A DNA stretch of 64,000 bases from JASGDN01 sp049840815 (GTDB taxonomy: Bacteria > Chloroflexota > Chloroflexia > Thermomicrobiales > UBA6265). Positions within the stretch are counted from its first letter, which is position 1. Each line of letters starts with the position of its first letter. The position numbers were made by a program, and so were the translations under genes. The notes below the pieces were generated by a model. The model made no database searches, was not told where the DNA came from, and saw only the letters and a program-made list of their open reading frames with translations. Below are positions 35,318-44,672 of the stretch, one piece after another. Where the stretch lies: assembly GCA_049840815.1 (NCBI GenBank), contig JASGJI010000007.1:314118-378117 (forward strand), in the 5' to 3' direction.

Positions 35318-37543
35318 TTGTCCATCGCCGAAGGTCAGTGGCGCGAAGTTGCCCTGAGCGATAGCGAGTACGCGCAGATTGTCGAATTGCTTGGCCGTGA
35401 ACCATCGATCGTCGAACTCGGGATGTTCGGCGCGATGTGGAGCGAGCACTGCGGCTACAAGCACTCCCGACCACACCTCCGTACGCTTCCGAACGACGCG
35501 CCATGGGTCGTCCAGGGGCCGGGCGAGAACGCCGGCGCCGTGGATATCGGCAACGGTCTCGCCGCCGTCTTCAAGGTCGAATCCCACAACCACCCAAGCG
35601 CCGTGGAACCCTACGAGGGCGCCGCGACCGGTGTTGGCGGCATCGTCCGCGACATCTTCACAATGAACGCCCGGCCGATCGCCATCCTCGATGGCCTTCG
35701 GTTTGGGCCGCTGGACGATGTCCGCAACCGCTATCTCTTCGACAACGTGGTGGCCGGCATCGGTGGCTACGGGAACTGCCTCGGCATTCCGACCGTCGGT
35801 GGCGAGGTCTTCTTCGATACCAGCTACAACGGCAACCCGCTTGTGAACGCCATGTGCGTCGGCATCGCCCCGATCGACAAGATCGTGCGGGCGAAGGCGA
35901 GCGGCGTCGGCAATGTCCTCGTCCTCATCGGCGCGGAGACGGGGCGCGATGGCCTCCACGGCGCGACCTTCGCATCGGTGGATGATCCGGAAGCCTCTCA
36001 TCGCGGTGTGATCCAGGTCGGCAATCCCTTCCTCGAGAAGCAGTTGATGGAAGCCTGCCTCGAGCTTTTCAAGGGTGATGCCGTCGTCGCCATGCAGGAT
36101 CTCGGCGCAGCGGGCCTCACCAGCTCGGTGGTCGAGTGCGCCAGCCGGGGCGAAGTCGGGGTTGAAATCGACGTCCAGCTGGTTCCCCGCCGCGAGACCG
36201 GGATGACCGCCTACGAGATCATGCTGAGCGAGAGCCAGGAGCGCATGGTCCTGGTTGCGCCTCCCGATCGAGTGCCGGAGATCAAGGCTGTCCTCGATCA
36301 CTTCTCGCTCTCGTCCGCCGTCATCGGTACGATCACGGACGATGGCATCGTGCGGATCAAGGACGGCGACACCGTCGAGGTGGAGGTGCCTGTCACCTTC
36401 TTCATCGACGAATGCCCGGTCTACGAGCCGAAGGACGCCTGGCAGCCGGAAGAGTACGCCGCCCGCGCGGCCGTTGATGTCACGGCGCAGGATGACCTCT
36501 CCGCCGACGACCTCCTGGCTTCCATCGAGCGAATGATGACCTCGCCGAACATCGGTTCCCGCCGCGAGGTCTACGAGCAGTACGACCACACGATCCTCAC
36601 GAACACGGTCGTCGGGCCGGGCCGTGGCGATGCCGCCGTCCTCCGCGTGAAGGGGACTCCCACCGGCATCGCGACCTCGCTCGATTGCAACTCCCGCTAC
36701 TGCTACCTCGATCCTTACGTCGGTGCCCAGCACGCCGTCGCCGAGGCCGCGCGCAACGTGAGCGCAGTCGGTGGCAAGCCACTGGCGATCACGAACTGCC
36801 TCAACTTCGGCAACCCGGAACGTCGCCCAGGGAACTGGCAGCTTGCCGAAGCCGTGCGCGGCATGGGCGACGCCTGCCGGGCGCTCGGCATCCCGGTCGT
36901 GAGCGGCAACGTCAGCCTCTACAACGAGACCGCCGGTGTGCCTGTCTTCCCGACGCCCACCGTGGGCTGCGTCGGCGTCCTGGAGGACGTGACCAAGACC
37001 ACGGGCACGCAGTGGGGCGCCGATCAGGACATCGTCCTGCTTGGCGACGCGACGCCGACGCTCGGCGGCAGCGAATACCTCGCGTGGTTGCGTGAGGAGA
37101 TCGCCGGAACCCCGCCCGCCATCGACCTCGCCGCCGAACTCACGACGCAGACACTCGTCCGCGAACTCGTCGCGGATGGCAATGTCGAAGCCGTCCACGA
37201 TGTCGGCCTGGGCGGACTTGCCATCGCGCTGGTCGAGATGGCGCTCGGTGAAGGCATCGGCCATCGTGTCGGCGCAACCATCGAGACACCGCCGTCTGGC
37301 TCGACGCGGCTCGATGAGACCTGGTTTGGCGAAGCAGCCGGACGCTTCCTGCTCGCCGTCACACCAGAGAAGACCGCCGGAGTCCTCGCCGCCGCGCAGG
37401 GCGCGGGCGTCGCCGCAGCGGCAATCGGTAGCACCGGCGGCACGACACTCGACCTCGCGGGCTTGGGCTCGCTCGACCTCGACCGCCTGCAAGCCGCGAG
37501 CGATTCCGCGCTTCGGTCCGCCGGCGTCGTCGCAAACGTCTAG
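35318..37543 (+). CDS. purL: Phosphoribosylformylglycinamidine synthase subunit PurL
   Basis: PurL makes FGAM from FGAR, ATP and glutamine-derived ammonia in purine synthesis. The 741-residue protein is the small form, with the family opening GMFGAMWSEHCGYKHSR, FKVESHNHPSAVEPYEGAATGVG split landmarks and duplicated AIRS-like halves. This form needs PurQ and PurS, and neither is in the window. Translation starts at a TTG with AGGAG upstream. purF follows 32 bp later, so both are probably co-transcribed. Confidence 0.96.
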   Translation: MSIAEGQWREVALSDSEYAQIVELLGREPSIVELGMFGAMWSEHCGYKHSRPHLRTLPNDAPWVVQGPGENAGAVDIGNGLAAVFKVESHNHPSAVEPYEGAATGVGGIVRDIFTMNARPIAILDGLRFGPLDDVRNRYLFDNVVAGIGGYGNCLGIPTVGGEVFFDTSYNGNPLVNAMCVGIAPIDKIVRAKASGVGNVLVLIGAETGRDGLHGATFASVDDPEASHRGVIQVGNPFLEKQLMEACLELFKGDAVVAMQDLGAAGLTSSVVECASRGEVGVEIDVQLVPRRETGMTAYEIMLSESQERMVLVAPPDRVPEIKAVLDHFSLSSAVIGTITDDGIVRIKDGDTVEVEVPVTFFIDECPVYEPKDAWQPEEYAARAAVDVTAQDDLSADDLLASIERMMTSPNIGSRREVYEQYDHTILTNTVVGPGRGDAAVLRVKGTPTGIATSLDCNSRYCYLDPYVGAQHAVAEAARNVSAVGGKPLAITNCLNFGNPERRPGNWQLAEAVRGMGDACRALGIPVVSGNVSLYNETAGVPVFPTPTVGCVGVLEDVTKTTGTQWGADQDIVLLGDATPTLGGSEYLAWLREEIAGTPPAIDLAAELTTQTLVRELVADGNVEAVHDVGLGGLAIALVEMALGEGIGHRVGATIETPPSGSTRLDETWFGEAAGRFLLAVTPEKTAGVLAAAQGAGVAAAAIGSTGGTTLDLAGLGSLDLDRLQAASDSALRSAGVVANV

Positions 37544-37575
37544 GGACCGCACGGACTGTGGAACGGACCACCACC

Positions 37576-39048
37576 ATGACTGACATCTTCACCGACCCAC
37601 GCCGCGTCGAGCCCGTCAACGACACGCCCGCATATTTCGACTTCGAGGACTACGAGGACAAGCCGCACGAAGAATGCGGGGTTTTCGGCATCTATGCCCC
37701 CGGCGAGGATGTCGCCCGCCTCACGTTCTTCGGCCTCTACGCACTCCAGCATCGCGGCCAGGAGAGCGCGGGCATCGCCACGGCGACCGGCGACGAGGTC
37801 AACGTTCGCACCAACCTCGGACTGGTCTCCAACGCCTTCCACGAAGAGGACCTGAAGCAGTTGCCCGGCCACATCGCGGTCGGGCACACGCGCTATTCGA
37901 CCTCCGGATCGAACCAGGTGTGCAATGCCGGCCCGATCCGCGTGCAGTCGGACATCGGGCCGATCGTGATAGCGCACAACGGCAACCTCACGAACACACT
38001 GGCCCTCCACCGCGAACTTGAAGACGAAGGCGTCGAATTCAGCTCGACCACCGACAGCGAAGTGCTGGCCGAACTGGTCGCGCACACGCACGGCCTCTCG
38101 TTCGTGGAGAAGATGCGCCGGGCAATGCCCCGCCTCGTGGGCGCGTACAGCCTGGCCGTCCTCGTCGAGGACCGCATGTACGCGGTGCGCGATCCCAAGG
38201 GCGTCCGCCCGCTTTGCATCGGCCGGCTGGATGGCAACTACGTCGTCGCCTCCGAGACGTGCGCGCTGATGACCATCGGCGCCACCTTCGAGCGAGAGGT
38301 CGAGCCGGGCGAGATCGTCGAAATCAACGCGGACGGCATGATTTCCCACGGGGTGGGACCGGTCCAGAGTCACGCGCTCTGCCTTTTCGAGATGATCTAT
38401 TTCGCCCGCCCGGACAGCGAGATCAAGGGCCGCCGGCTCTATCTGAGCCGCCAGCGGATGGGCGCGCAGCTCGCCAAGGAAGCGCCGGCCGACGCGGATG
38501 TCGTCATCTCGATGCCGGACTCCGCAACTCCGGCAGCCATTGGCTACGCGCGGGAGGCGGGAATTCCCTACGCCGAAGCGCTAATCAAGAATCGTTACAT
38601 CGGGCGAACCTTCATCCAGCCCGACCAGCGCCTGCGGGAAATCGGCGTCTCGCTCAAGTTCAACGTGCTGCCAGAGATCGTCGAGGGCAAGCGCGTCGTG
38701 CTGGTGGACGACACCATCGTGCGCGGCACCACCAGCCGCCCGATCGTCAACCTGATCCGGCAGGCCGGTGCGAAGGAAGTGCACATGCGGGTCCACGCGC
38801 CGCCCATGATGTGGCCGTGTTACCTCGGCGTCGACCTCGCGAAGCGGGACGAACTGATCGCCGCGCGCATGTCGGTACCGGAGATCGGCGAGTTCATCGG
38901 AGCGGACAGCATCGGCTACCTGTCGCTGGAAGGCCTGTTCGAGGCAATCGGGCGCGGTTCGACCGGATTCTGCACTGGATGCCTGACCGGGAACTACCCC
39001 GTACCGGTCTTCTCCGATGTGGACAAGCTCGCGCTGGAGCATGTGTAG
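37576..39048 (+). CDS. purF: Amidophosphoribosyltransferase
   Basis: PurF commits PRPP to purine synthesis by adding glutamine's amide. The 490-residue protein has a short propeptide ending HEE before the nucleophile Cys of CGVFGIYAPG, the glutaminase motif ALQHRGQESAGI, and the PRPP loop VVLVDDTIVRGTTSR. C-terminal CTGCLTGNYP is typical of the iron-sulfur/bacillus-type enzyme. I chose the ATG at 37576; a GTG at 37558 is also in frame. It follows purL closely. Confidence 0.96.
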   Translation: MTDIFTDPRRVEPVNDTPAYFDFEDYEDKPHEECGVFGIYAPGEDVARLTFFGLYALQHRGQESAGIATATGDEVNVRTNLGLVSNAFHEEDLKQLPGHIAVGHTRYSTSGSNQVCNAGPIRVQSDIGPIVIAHNGNLTNTLALHRELEDEGVEFSSTTDSEVLAELVAHTHGLSFVEKMRRAMPRLVGAYSLAVLVEDRMYAVRDPKGVRPLCIGRLDGNYVVASETCALMTIGATFEREVEPGEIVEINADGMISHGVGPVQSHALCLFEMIYFARPDSEIKGRRLYLSRQRMGAQLAKEAPADADVVISMPDSATPAAIGYAREAGIPYAEALIKNRYIGRTFIQPDQRLREIGVSLKFNVLPEIVEGKRVVLVDDTIVRGTTSRPIVNLIRQAGAKEVHMRVHAPPMMWPCYLGVDLAKRDELIAARMSVPEIGEFIGADSIGYLSLEGLFEAIGRGSTGFCTGCLTGNYPVPVFSDVDKLALEHV

Positions 39049-39197
39049 TTCCGAGAATATCTGCCGCCTCGCGGCGGAACGCTAGCGCAGAGGGCACGCG
39101 CAGGGTATCTTCATCCACAGGCGGAAGGGGTTCCCTGCGCGTTGTCATGGGCAGCGACCTTCGACACCAGCAGCACACCAGACGGGAGGAGCTTTCT

Positions 39198-40331
39198 GTG
39201 GGAGACGTGGACGGCGGTTCGTTGAAGCGAACGCCACTCTATGACCGCCATGTCGCGGCTGGCGCCCGCATCATCCCCTTCGCGGGATGGGAGATGCCGG
39301 TGCAGTACGAGGGCATCCTCGCCGAGCACCGCCGGGTACGCTCGCAGGCGGGATTGTTCGACCTCGGCCATATGGGCCAGCTGGACGTCACCGGTCCGGA
39401 TGCCTTGGCATTCCTGCAGTACACGACCACCAACGACGTCTCTAAGCTCGCGCCCGGCGAAGCCGCCTACGGCATGCTGCCGAACGACCATGGCGGGGTG
39501 GTGGATGACATCTTCGTCTACCGCAAGCCGGAAGGGCAGGACGGCTACTTCGTGGTCATCAATGCCGCCAATATCGACCGCGACCTCGCGCGCTGGGCCG
39601 AGTTGAAAGCGCGACGATCCGATCTGGACGTCACGATCACCCACCTCTCCGACACACTCGGCATGATCGCGATCCAGGGTCCCAGGGCGGAGGCCATCGT
39701 GCAGCCGCTGACCGATCTCGATCTCGCCAGCCTCCCGTATTTCACGCTGCGAGAGACCGAGGTCGCGGGCATTCCGGTTCGCCTCGGTCGCACCGGCTAC
39801 ACTGGGGAGGATGGCTTCGAGATCTTCCCTGCCATCGATCAGACCGTGGCCCTCTGGGATGCCATCGCGGAAGCCGGCAAGAACGACGGGCTTGCCCCGA
39901 TCGGTCTCGGCGCCCGCGACACGCTCCGGCTTGAAGCACGGATGCCGCTCTATGGCCAGGAACTCGGCGACGACATCAGTCCATACGAGGCAGGTCTCGG
40001 TTGGGCCGTGAAGCTCGACAAGGGCGATTTCGTCGGGCGCGAATTCATGGCCGCCGTCAAGGCCGAGGGGCCGAAGCGGAAGTGTGTCGGCTTCAAGACG
40101 GTCGGCAAGGCGCCCGCGCCTCGCACGCACTACGAGGTTCAGGTCGACGGCAAGACGGTCGGAGAAGTCACCAGCGGCGCATTCTCTCCAACGTTGGAAG
40201 AGAACATCGGCCTCGCCCTGATCGATGCCGAATACGCCGGAGTCGGCAAGCCGTTGCAGATCATCGTGCGCGGCAAGCCGGTCGACGCCGTGCAGGTCAA
40301 GGTCCCGTTCTACAAGCGCGCCGGGAAGTAG
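39198..40331 (+). CDS. gcvT: Glycine cleavage T protein (aminomethyltransferase)
   Basis: GcvT releases ammonia from aminomethylated H protein and passes the carbon to tetrahydrofolate. The 377-residue protein has FAGWEMPVQY, the GLFDLGHMGQ acidic site, GYTGEDGFEI and the C-terminal barrel (GEVTSGAFSPTLEENIGLAL split). The GTG at 39198 has GGGAGGAG seven bases upstream. It is the first gene of a gcvT-gcvH-gcvPA run. I looked for a glycine riboswitch in the 149 bp upstream and could not see one. Confidence 0.95.
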   Translation: MGDVDGGSLKRTPLYDRHVAAGARIIPFAGWEMPVQYEGILAEHRRVRSQAGLFDLGHMGQLDVTGPDALAFLQYTTTNDVSKLAPGEAAYGMLPNDHGGVVDDIFVYRKPEGQDGYFVVINAANIDRDLARWAELKARRSDLDVTITHLSDTLGMIAIQGPRAEAIVQPLTDLDLASLPYFTLRETEVAGIPVRLGRTGYTGEDGFEIFPAIDQTVALWDAIAEAGKNDGLAPIGLGARDTLRLEARMPLYGQELGDDISPYEAGLGWAVKLDKGDFVGREFMAAVKAEGPKRKCVGFKTVGKAPAPRTHYEVQVDGKTVGEVTSGAFSPTLEENIGLALIDAEYAGVGKPLQIIVRGKPVDAVQVKVPFYKRAGK

Positions 40332-40385
40332 TCCGGCACCCTTCAGCGATCACACACGTCCTACCGGGACGAGGAGTCACCCACC

Positions 40386-40772
40386 ATGTCCTCTCCACAG
40401 AACCTGAAGTACACCAGGACCCACGAGTGGGTCCTGCTCGATGGCGATGTCGCCACCATTGGTGTCACCGATCATGCCCAGCAGGAGCTCGGCGACATCA
40501 CCTATCTCGAACTGCCGGAAGAGGGCGATGCCATCACTGCCGGCGAGACGTTCGGCGTCATCGAGTCGGTGAAGGCCGCATCGGACGTCTACTCGCCGGT
40601 GGACGGTGAGGTCGTGGAGCGCAACGGTGACGCCGTGGATGCTCCGGACGTCATCAATTCCTCGCCGTACGGCGGTGCGTGGCTGATCAGGGTCAAGATC
40701 GCCGATCCCGCGCAGGTGGAGGCCCTGATGGACTCCTCCACCTACGACGAGTTTGCCGGCGACGCCCACTAG
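40386..40772 (+). CDS. gcvH: Glycine cleavage H protein
   Basis: GcvH carries the aminomethyl group on a lipoyl arm between the P, T and L proteins. The 128-residue protein has KYTRTHEWVLLDGDVA at the start and the lipoyl Lys in GVIESVKAASDVYSP. Its ribosome site (GAGGAG) precedes the ATG by nine bases. It lies 54 bp after gcvT. Confidence 0.97.
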   Translation: MSSPQNLKYTRTHEWVLLDGDVATIGVTDHAQQELGDITYLELPEEGDAITAGETFGVIESVKAASDVYSPVDGEVVERNGDAVDAPDVINSSPYGGAWLIRVKIADPAQVEALMDSSTYDEFAGDAH

Positions 40773-40775
40773 ACG

Positions 40776-40888
40776 AGGAGTGAGGGAAGAGGAGTGAGAA
40801 GTAAGGCTCGACAACGCTGAGCGGTCCCGACTACCTTGGGCTCGTTCCAACGGCCTCGCTTCTCACGCCTCACTCCCCACTGCTCTCA
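40776..40888. repeat. Inverted pair of purine-rich repeat arms between gcvH and gcvPA
   Basis: A forward arm (about 40776-40802: GAGGAGTGAGGGAAGAGGAG, TGAGAAG) and a reverse arm (about 40860-40888: CTTCTCACGCCTCACTCC, then CTGCTCTC) flank ~57 bases. They could pair in the transcript as one long, interrupted stem between the two gcv genes. Confidence 0.7.
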
Positions 40889-40904
40889 TCCTACGAGTGC
40901 AAGC

Positions 40905-42251
40905 ATGACGTTCAATCCCCACACCGCCGAAGATCGGGCCGAGATGCTCGACGTGATCGGCGTCGACACCGTTGAGGAACTCTTCACGCCGGTCCCCGAG
41001 GCCGTGCGCTTCCCGAAGCTCGACTTGCCGCGCAAGCTGACCGAGATGGAAGCCGCCGCCCGCCTCGGTGCACTCGCCGACCGCAATGTCGTGCCCGCGC
41101 CGGAGGACATCTACCTTGGCGCCGGGTCATACCAGCACTATGTGCCGGCGACCGTCGGCCAGATCCTCTCGCGCGGCGAGTTCTACACGGCCTACACGCC
41201 CTACCAGCCGGAAGTGGCGCAGGGCACGCTGCAGGTGATCTACGAATTCCAGTCGATGGTGGCGGAGCTGTTCGGGATGGAGGTCGCCAACGCCTCCATG
41301 TACGACGGCGCGACCGCCATGGCCGAAGGCGCGCTGATCGCGGTCTCGTCCAGCAAGAAGAAGCACAAGATCGTCGTCACGGGCACGGTGCATCCGGCTT
41401 ATCGTGACGTCCTGCGCACCTATGTCGAGAGCTCGGGAATCGAGGTGATCGAGGTCCAGCCCCAGGCCGGGACCCTCGTCGTCACGGCGGAGGACATCGC
41501 ACCGCACCTTGCCAACGACGTTGCGACGGTGATCGTGCAGTACCCGAACTTCTTCGGCGCGATCGAGGATATCCAGGGCATCGGCGAGCAGGTCCACGAG
41601 GCAGGCGCGCTGCTGCTCGTCACCACGACCCCAGTGCCGCTTGGCCTGCTGAAGTCGCCCGGTGAGCTCGGCGCGGATATCGTCACGGCGGAAGGGCAGT
41701 CGCTTGGCGTCGCCCAGAGCTACGGCGGTCCGTACGTCGGCCTGCTGGCGACCCGGCAGAAGTTCGTGCGCCAGATGCCGGGCCGTCTCGCGGGAATCAC
41801 GGTCGATTCGGAAGGCAAGCGCGGGTACGTGCTGACCCTCCAGACCCGCGAACAGCACATCCGCCGTGAGAAGGCGACCAGCAACATCTGCACAAACCAG
41901 GGGCTGATGGCGACGGCGGCAACCGTCTACATGTCCAGCCTCGGTCCGGAAGGATTCCGCGAGGTCGCGCGATCCAGCTATCAGCATGCGCACTACCTGG
42001 CGAACCAGCTCGTGGCGACCGGCAGGTTCTCGCTTGCCTACGACGCCGCCTTCTTCAACGAGTTCGTCGTGATCGCGGACCGCCCGGCGGCCGAGGTCAA
42101 CACCGCGCTGCTGAAGGCAGGTATCATCGGCGGCCTCGATCTGGGGCAGTTCGGCCCGGAATACGAAAACGCCCTGCTGCTCTGCGCGACGGAGATGAAC
42201 TCCCGCGCCGGCATCGACCGCTTCGTCGAGGTCGTGAGCGCAGCATCCTAG
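40905..42251 (+). CDS. gcvPA: Glycine dehydrogenase subunit 1 (N-terminal half of P protein)
   Basis: The P protein decarboxylates glycine. In this split form GcvPA pairs with the PLP-carrying GcvPB. The 448-residue protein has the family's YLGAGSYQHYVPA, TAYTPYQPEVAQGTLQ, MYDGATAMAEG and REQHIRREKATSNICTNQ. ATG 40905 gives the normal length. It normally precedes gcvPB, but here der follows and no gcvPB is found in the window, so the partner must lie elsewhere if the system works. Confidence 0.95.
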   Translation: MTFNPHTAEDRAEMLDVIGVDTVEELFTPVPEAVRFPKLDLPRKLTEMEAAARLGALADRNVVPAPEDIYLGAGSYQHYVPATVGQILSRGEFYTAYTPYQPEVAQGTLQVIYEFQSMVAELFGMEVANASMYDGATAMAEGALIAVSSSKKKHKIVVTGTVHPAYRDVLRTYVESSGIEVIEVQPQAGTLVVTAEDIAPHLANDVATVIVQYPNFFGAIEDIQGIGEQVHEAGALLLVTTTPVPLGLLKSPGELGADIVTAEGQSLGVAQSYGGPYVGLLATRQKFVRQMPGRLAGITVDSEGKRGYVLTLQTREQHIRREKATSNICTNQGLMATAATVYMSSLGPEGFREVARSSYQHAHYLANQLVATGRFSLAYDAAFFNEFVVIADRPAAEVNTALLKAGIIGGLDLGQFGPEYENALLLCATEMNSRAGIDRFVEVVSAAS

Positions 42252-42437
42252 GGACGTCGGCGAACGCAGCATGCCGCGATGACCACCGTCGTCGCGACCT
42301 GCTGCGTTGGTATACTCCCAAGACTTCGCTTCTGAAGCCGTTGTCCACCGGGCCGGTGCGACGAAGCACGCAACCCTGTTCCGCTCGTGTCCACGCCGGG
42401 GATCGTTCGAGCGACAGTCAATCCAGGTGGGAACGCC

Positions 42438-43781
42438 GTGAGCAAGCCAATTGTCGCCATCGTCGGGCGTCCGAACGTCGGGAAATCGACCCTCTTCAAT
42501 CGCCTCGTCGGTGAGCGCCAGGCCATCGTCCAGGATCAGCCGGGAACTACTCGCGACCGCGTCTACGGCACGGCAGACTGGCTGGGTGTCGAGTTCACCA
42601 TCATCGATACCGGCGGGATGCAGGACGACGACGAACTGCCTCCCGACACGACCGAGGCGGAAACGATCATCGCCCGCCAGACGCGCGACCAGGCCAACAG
42701 CGCCATCTCCGAGGCCGACGTGATCGTCTTCCTCGTCGATGCGAAGGCCGGCCCTTCCGCCAGCGATGCCGAGATCGCCGATCTCCTGCGCCGCACGGAC
42801 AAGCCGACACTGCTGGCGGCGAACAAGGCCGACAGCGCCGCCCGCCGCGACATGGTCTTCGAGTTCTTTGAACTCGGGCTGGGTGAGCCGATCGCCATCT
42901 CCGCCTACCACGGTAACGGCACCGGCGACCTCCTCGACAAGATCGTGGAGAACCTGCCGGACGCCGAGCCAGAGGAGGAGACCGAGGGACCGCGCATCGC
43001 CATCGTGGGGCGCCCGAACGTCGGCAAGAGCCGCCTCCTGAATGCCCTCCTCGGGCAGGAACGGGCGATCGTCAGCGATGTCGCCGGCACCACGCGCGAT
43101 AGCCTGGATACCGACATCACTTGGAAGGGACAGCCGCTGACCCTGATCGATACCGCCGGCATCCGCCGACGCGGGCGCGTCGAGCAGGGCATCGAGCGGT
43201 TCAGCGTCATGCGCTCCATGCGAGCCATCGACCGCGCGGATGTCGTTCTCCTGCTCATCGACGCCACCGAGGACTTCACGGCGCAGGATCTCCACATCGC
43301 TGGCTACGTCGAGGAGCAGAAGAAGGGGCTCGTCGTCGTCGTCAACAAGTGGGACCTCATCGAGAAGGACGCGGGGACGATGGACGAGTACCGCGCCCGC
43401 GCCGCGGAGCAACTCGATTTCATCCCGTACGCGCCGGTTGTCTTCATCTCCGCGAAGATGGGGCAGCGCGTCAGCCAGGTGCTCGACACGGCGCTTTCGA
43501 TCATCGAGGAGCGCGAGAAGCGGGTCAGCACCGCGTCGCTGAACAAGATGCTCCAGGAAGCGGTCGCGAAGCATCAGCCGCCCTCCCGACCGGGCAAGTG
43601 GTTGAAGTTCTACTACGCGACGCAGGCGGACGTGGCGCCTCCGACGTTCATCATCTTCTGCAACGATCCGAAGCAGATCCACTTCGGCTACCGCCGCTAT
43701 CTGGAGAACGAATTGCGCGAGCAGTTCGGGTTCACGGGCACTCCGATCCGCATCTCCTTCCGCGGCCGGCACGAGTCATAA
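42438..43781 (+). CDS. der: Ribosome-assembly GTPase Der (EngA)
   Basis: Der is a double-GTPase that helps the 50S subunit mature. The 447-residue protein has two G domains, each with GRPNVGKS and DTAG/DTGG motifs and NKAD or NKWD, followed by a KH-like domain. The GTG at 42438 is preceded by AGGTGGGA; another in-frame GTG at 42387 is less likely. plsY begins two bases after its stop, so translation is coupled. Confidence 0.96.
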   Translation: MSKPIVAIVGRPNVGKSTLFNRLVGERQAIVQDQPGTTRDRVYGTADWLGVEFTIIDTGGMQDDDELPPDTTEAETIIARQTRDQANSAISEADVIVFLVDAKAGPSASDAEIADLLRRTDKPTLLAANKADSAARRDMVFEFFELGLGEPIAISAYHGNGTGDLLDKIVENLPDAEPEEETEGPRIAIVGRPNVGKSRLLNALLGQERAIVSDVAGTTRDSLDTDITWKGQPLTLIDTAGIRRRGRVEQGIERFSVMRSMRAIDRADVVLLLIDATEDFTAQDLHIAGYVEEQKKGLVVVVNKWDLIEKDAGTMDEYRARAAEQLDFIPYAPVVFISAKMGQRVSQVLDTALSIIEEREKRVSTASLNKMLQEAVAKHQPPSRPGKWLKFYYATQADVAPPTFIIFCNDPKQIHFGYRRYLENELREQFGFTGTPIRISFRGRHES

Positions 43782-43782
43782 C

Positions 43783-44400
43783 GTGGAGACCGTCTGGGGC
43801 ATCGTTCTGGTCATCGCGGCCTACGCGCTCGGTGCGATCCCATGGGGCGTCGTGCTGGGGAAGACGTTTGCCGGCGTCGATGTCCGCGAGTACGGCAGCA
43901 AGTCGATCGGCGCCACGAACGCGCTCCGCGTCCTGGGCCGCAAGTTCTCGATCGCGGTGCTGGTGCTGGACATGCTGAAGGGCGTGCTGCCGGTGGTGAT
44001 CGGACGGATGGCGGGCCTGCCGGACTGGTCGATCGGGCTCGCCGCACTCGTCGCGGTGATCGGGCATTGCTGGTCGCCGTACATCGGCTTCACCGGCGGC
44101 AAGGGTGTGGCGACCGGGGGAGGAGCGGGGGTTGCCCTCTTTCCGTGGTTGCTGTTGCTGGTGCCGGTGATCGTCGTGATCGTGCTGGTAACGCGCTACG
44201 TCTCGCTCGGCTCGATCGTGACCGTGGCCCTTGCGAGCGTGGCGGCTGTCGTCACGGCGACGACGGGGCACCTGCCGTGGAGTTGGGCGATCGCGATCGT
44301 CCTGATGTCCGCGATCATTGTGCAGCGTCACCACGCGAACATCGCGCGCCTGCGGGCCGGGACCGAGAACAAGTTCGGCTCCCGGGTGAAGGCGGCGTAA
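43783..44400 (+). CDS. plsY: Glycerol-3-phosphate acyltransferase PlsY
   Basis: PlsY moves the acyl group from acyl-phosphate to glycerol-3-phosphate at the membrane. The 205-residue protein has about five membrane helices and the conserved motifs YGSKSIGATNALR, GHCWSPYIGFTGGKGVAT and late basic loop. It starts at GTG 43783, one base after the der stop. gpsA, often next to plsY, is at 3.6 kb. Confidence 0.95.
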   Translation: METVWGIVLVIAAYALGAIPWGVVLGKTFAGVDVREYGSKSIGATNALRVLGRKFSIAVLVLDMLKGVLPVVIGRMAGLPDWSIGLAALVAVIGHCWSPYIGFTGGKGVATGGGAGVALFPWLLLLVPVIVVIVLVTRYVSLGSIVTVALASVAAVVTATTGHLPWSWAIAIVLMSAIIVQRHHANIARLRAGTENKFGSRVKAA

Positions 44401-44428
44401 AACCTCGTCGAGCTCCATGAGCCGCAAC

Positions 44429-44460
44429 CCCCCCGACGCGAATCGGATCGCGTCGGGGGG
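44429..44460 (+). terminator. plsY terminator
   Basis: CCCCCCGACGCG pairs with CGCGTCGGGGGG across an eight-base loop, 28 bases after the plsY stop. Confidence 0.8.
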
Positions 44461-44548
44461 TCTGCATACCAGATACCAGACCTATGCCATTGCGCCATCT
44501 CATTCAGGCGCGGGGCTACAGCTGATTTCGAAAGAGTTGCCGTCTTCC

Positions 44549-44656
44549 GTAGCGGGTCAGCTCGTCTGACCCATCCGGCGAAGCCGGATATCCCGGAATG
44601 ATTCCTGAACCCAGGATTGGCCTTCGGCCAATGGCGCAGACGAGCTGCGCCGCTAC
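44549..44656. repeat. Compound REP/BIME-like palindromic element
   Basis: Four hairpins in a row: GGGTCAG/CTGACCC, ATCCGGC/GCCGGAT, ATTGGCC/GGCCAAT and GGCGCAG/CTGCGCC, each with a 3-5 base loop. The left half (44549-44591) is an imperfect inverted copy of the right half, with paired changes in both arms of each stem. A single unit occurs at 4659-4696. It lies between the convergent plsY and galE. Confidence 0.7.
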
Positions 44657-44672
44657 GGGTTCGAACTGGGAT

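Noticed and set aside
39049..39197. Glycine riboswitch upstream of gcvT
   Set aside because: I found none of the conserved core motifs or the tandem aptamer layout in the 149 bp available.
42387..42437. Upstream GTG start of der
   Set aside because: It adds 17 residues not typical of the family, and the GTG at 42438 has the better ribosome site.
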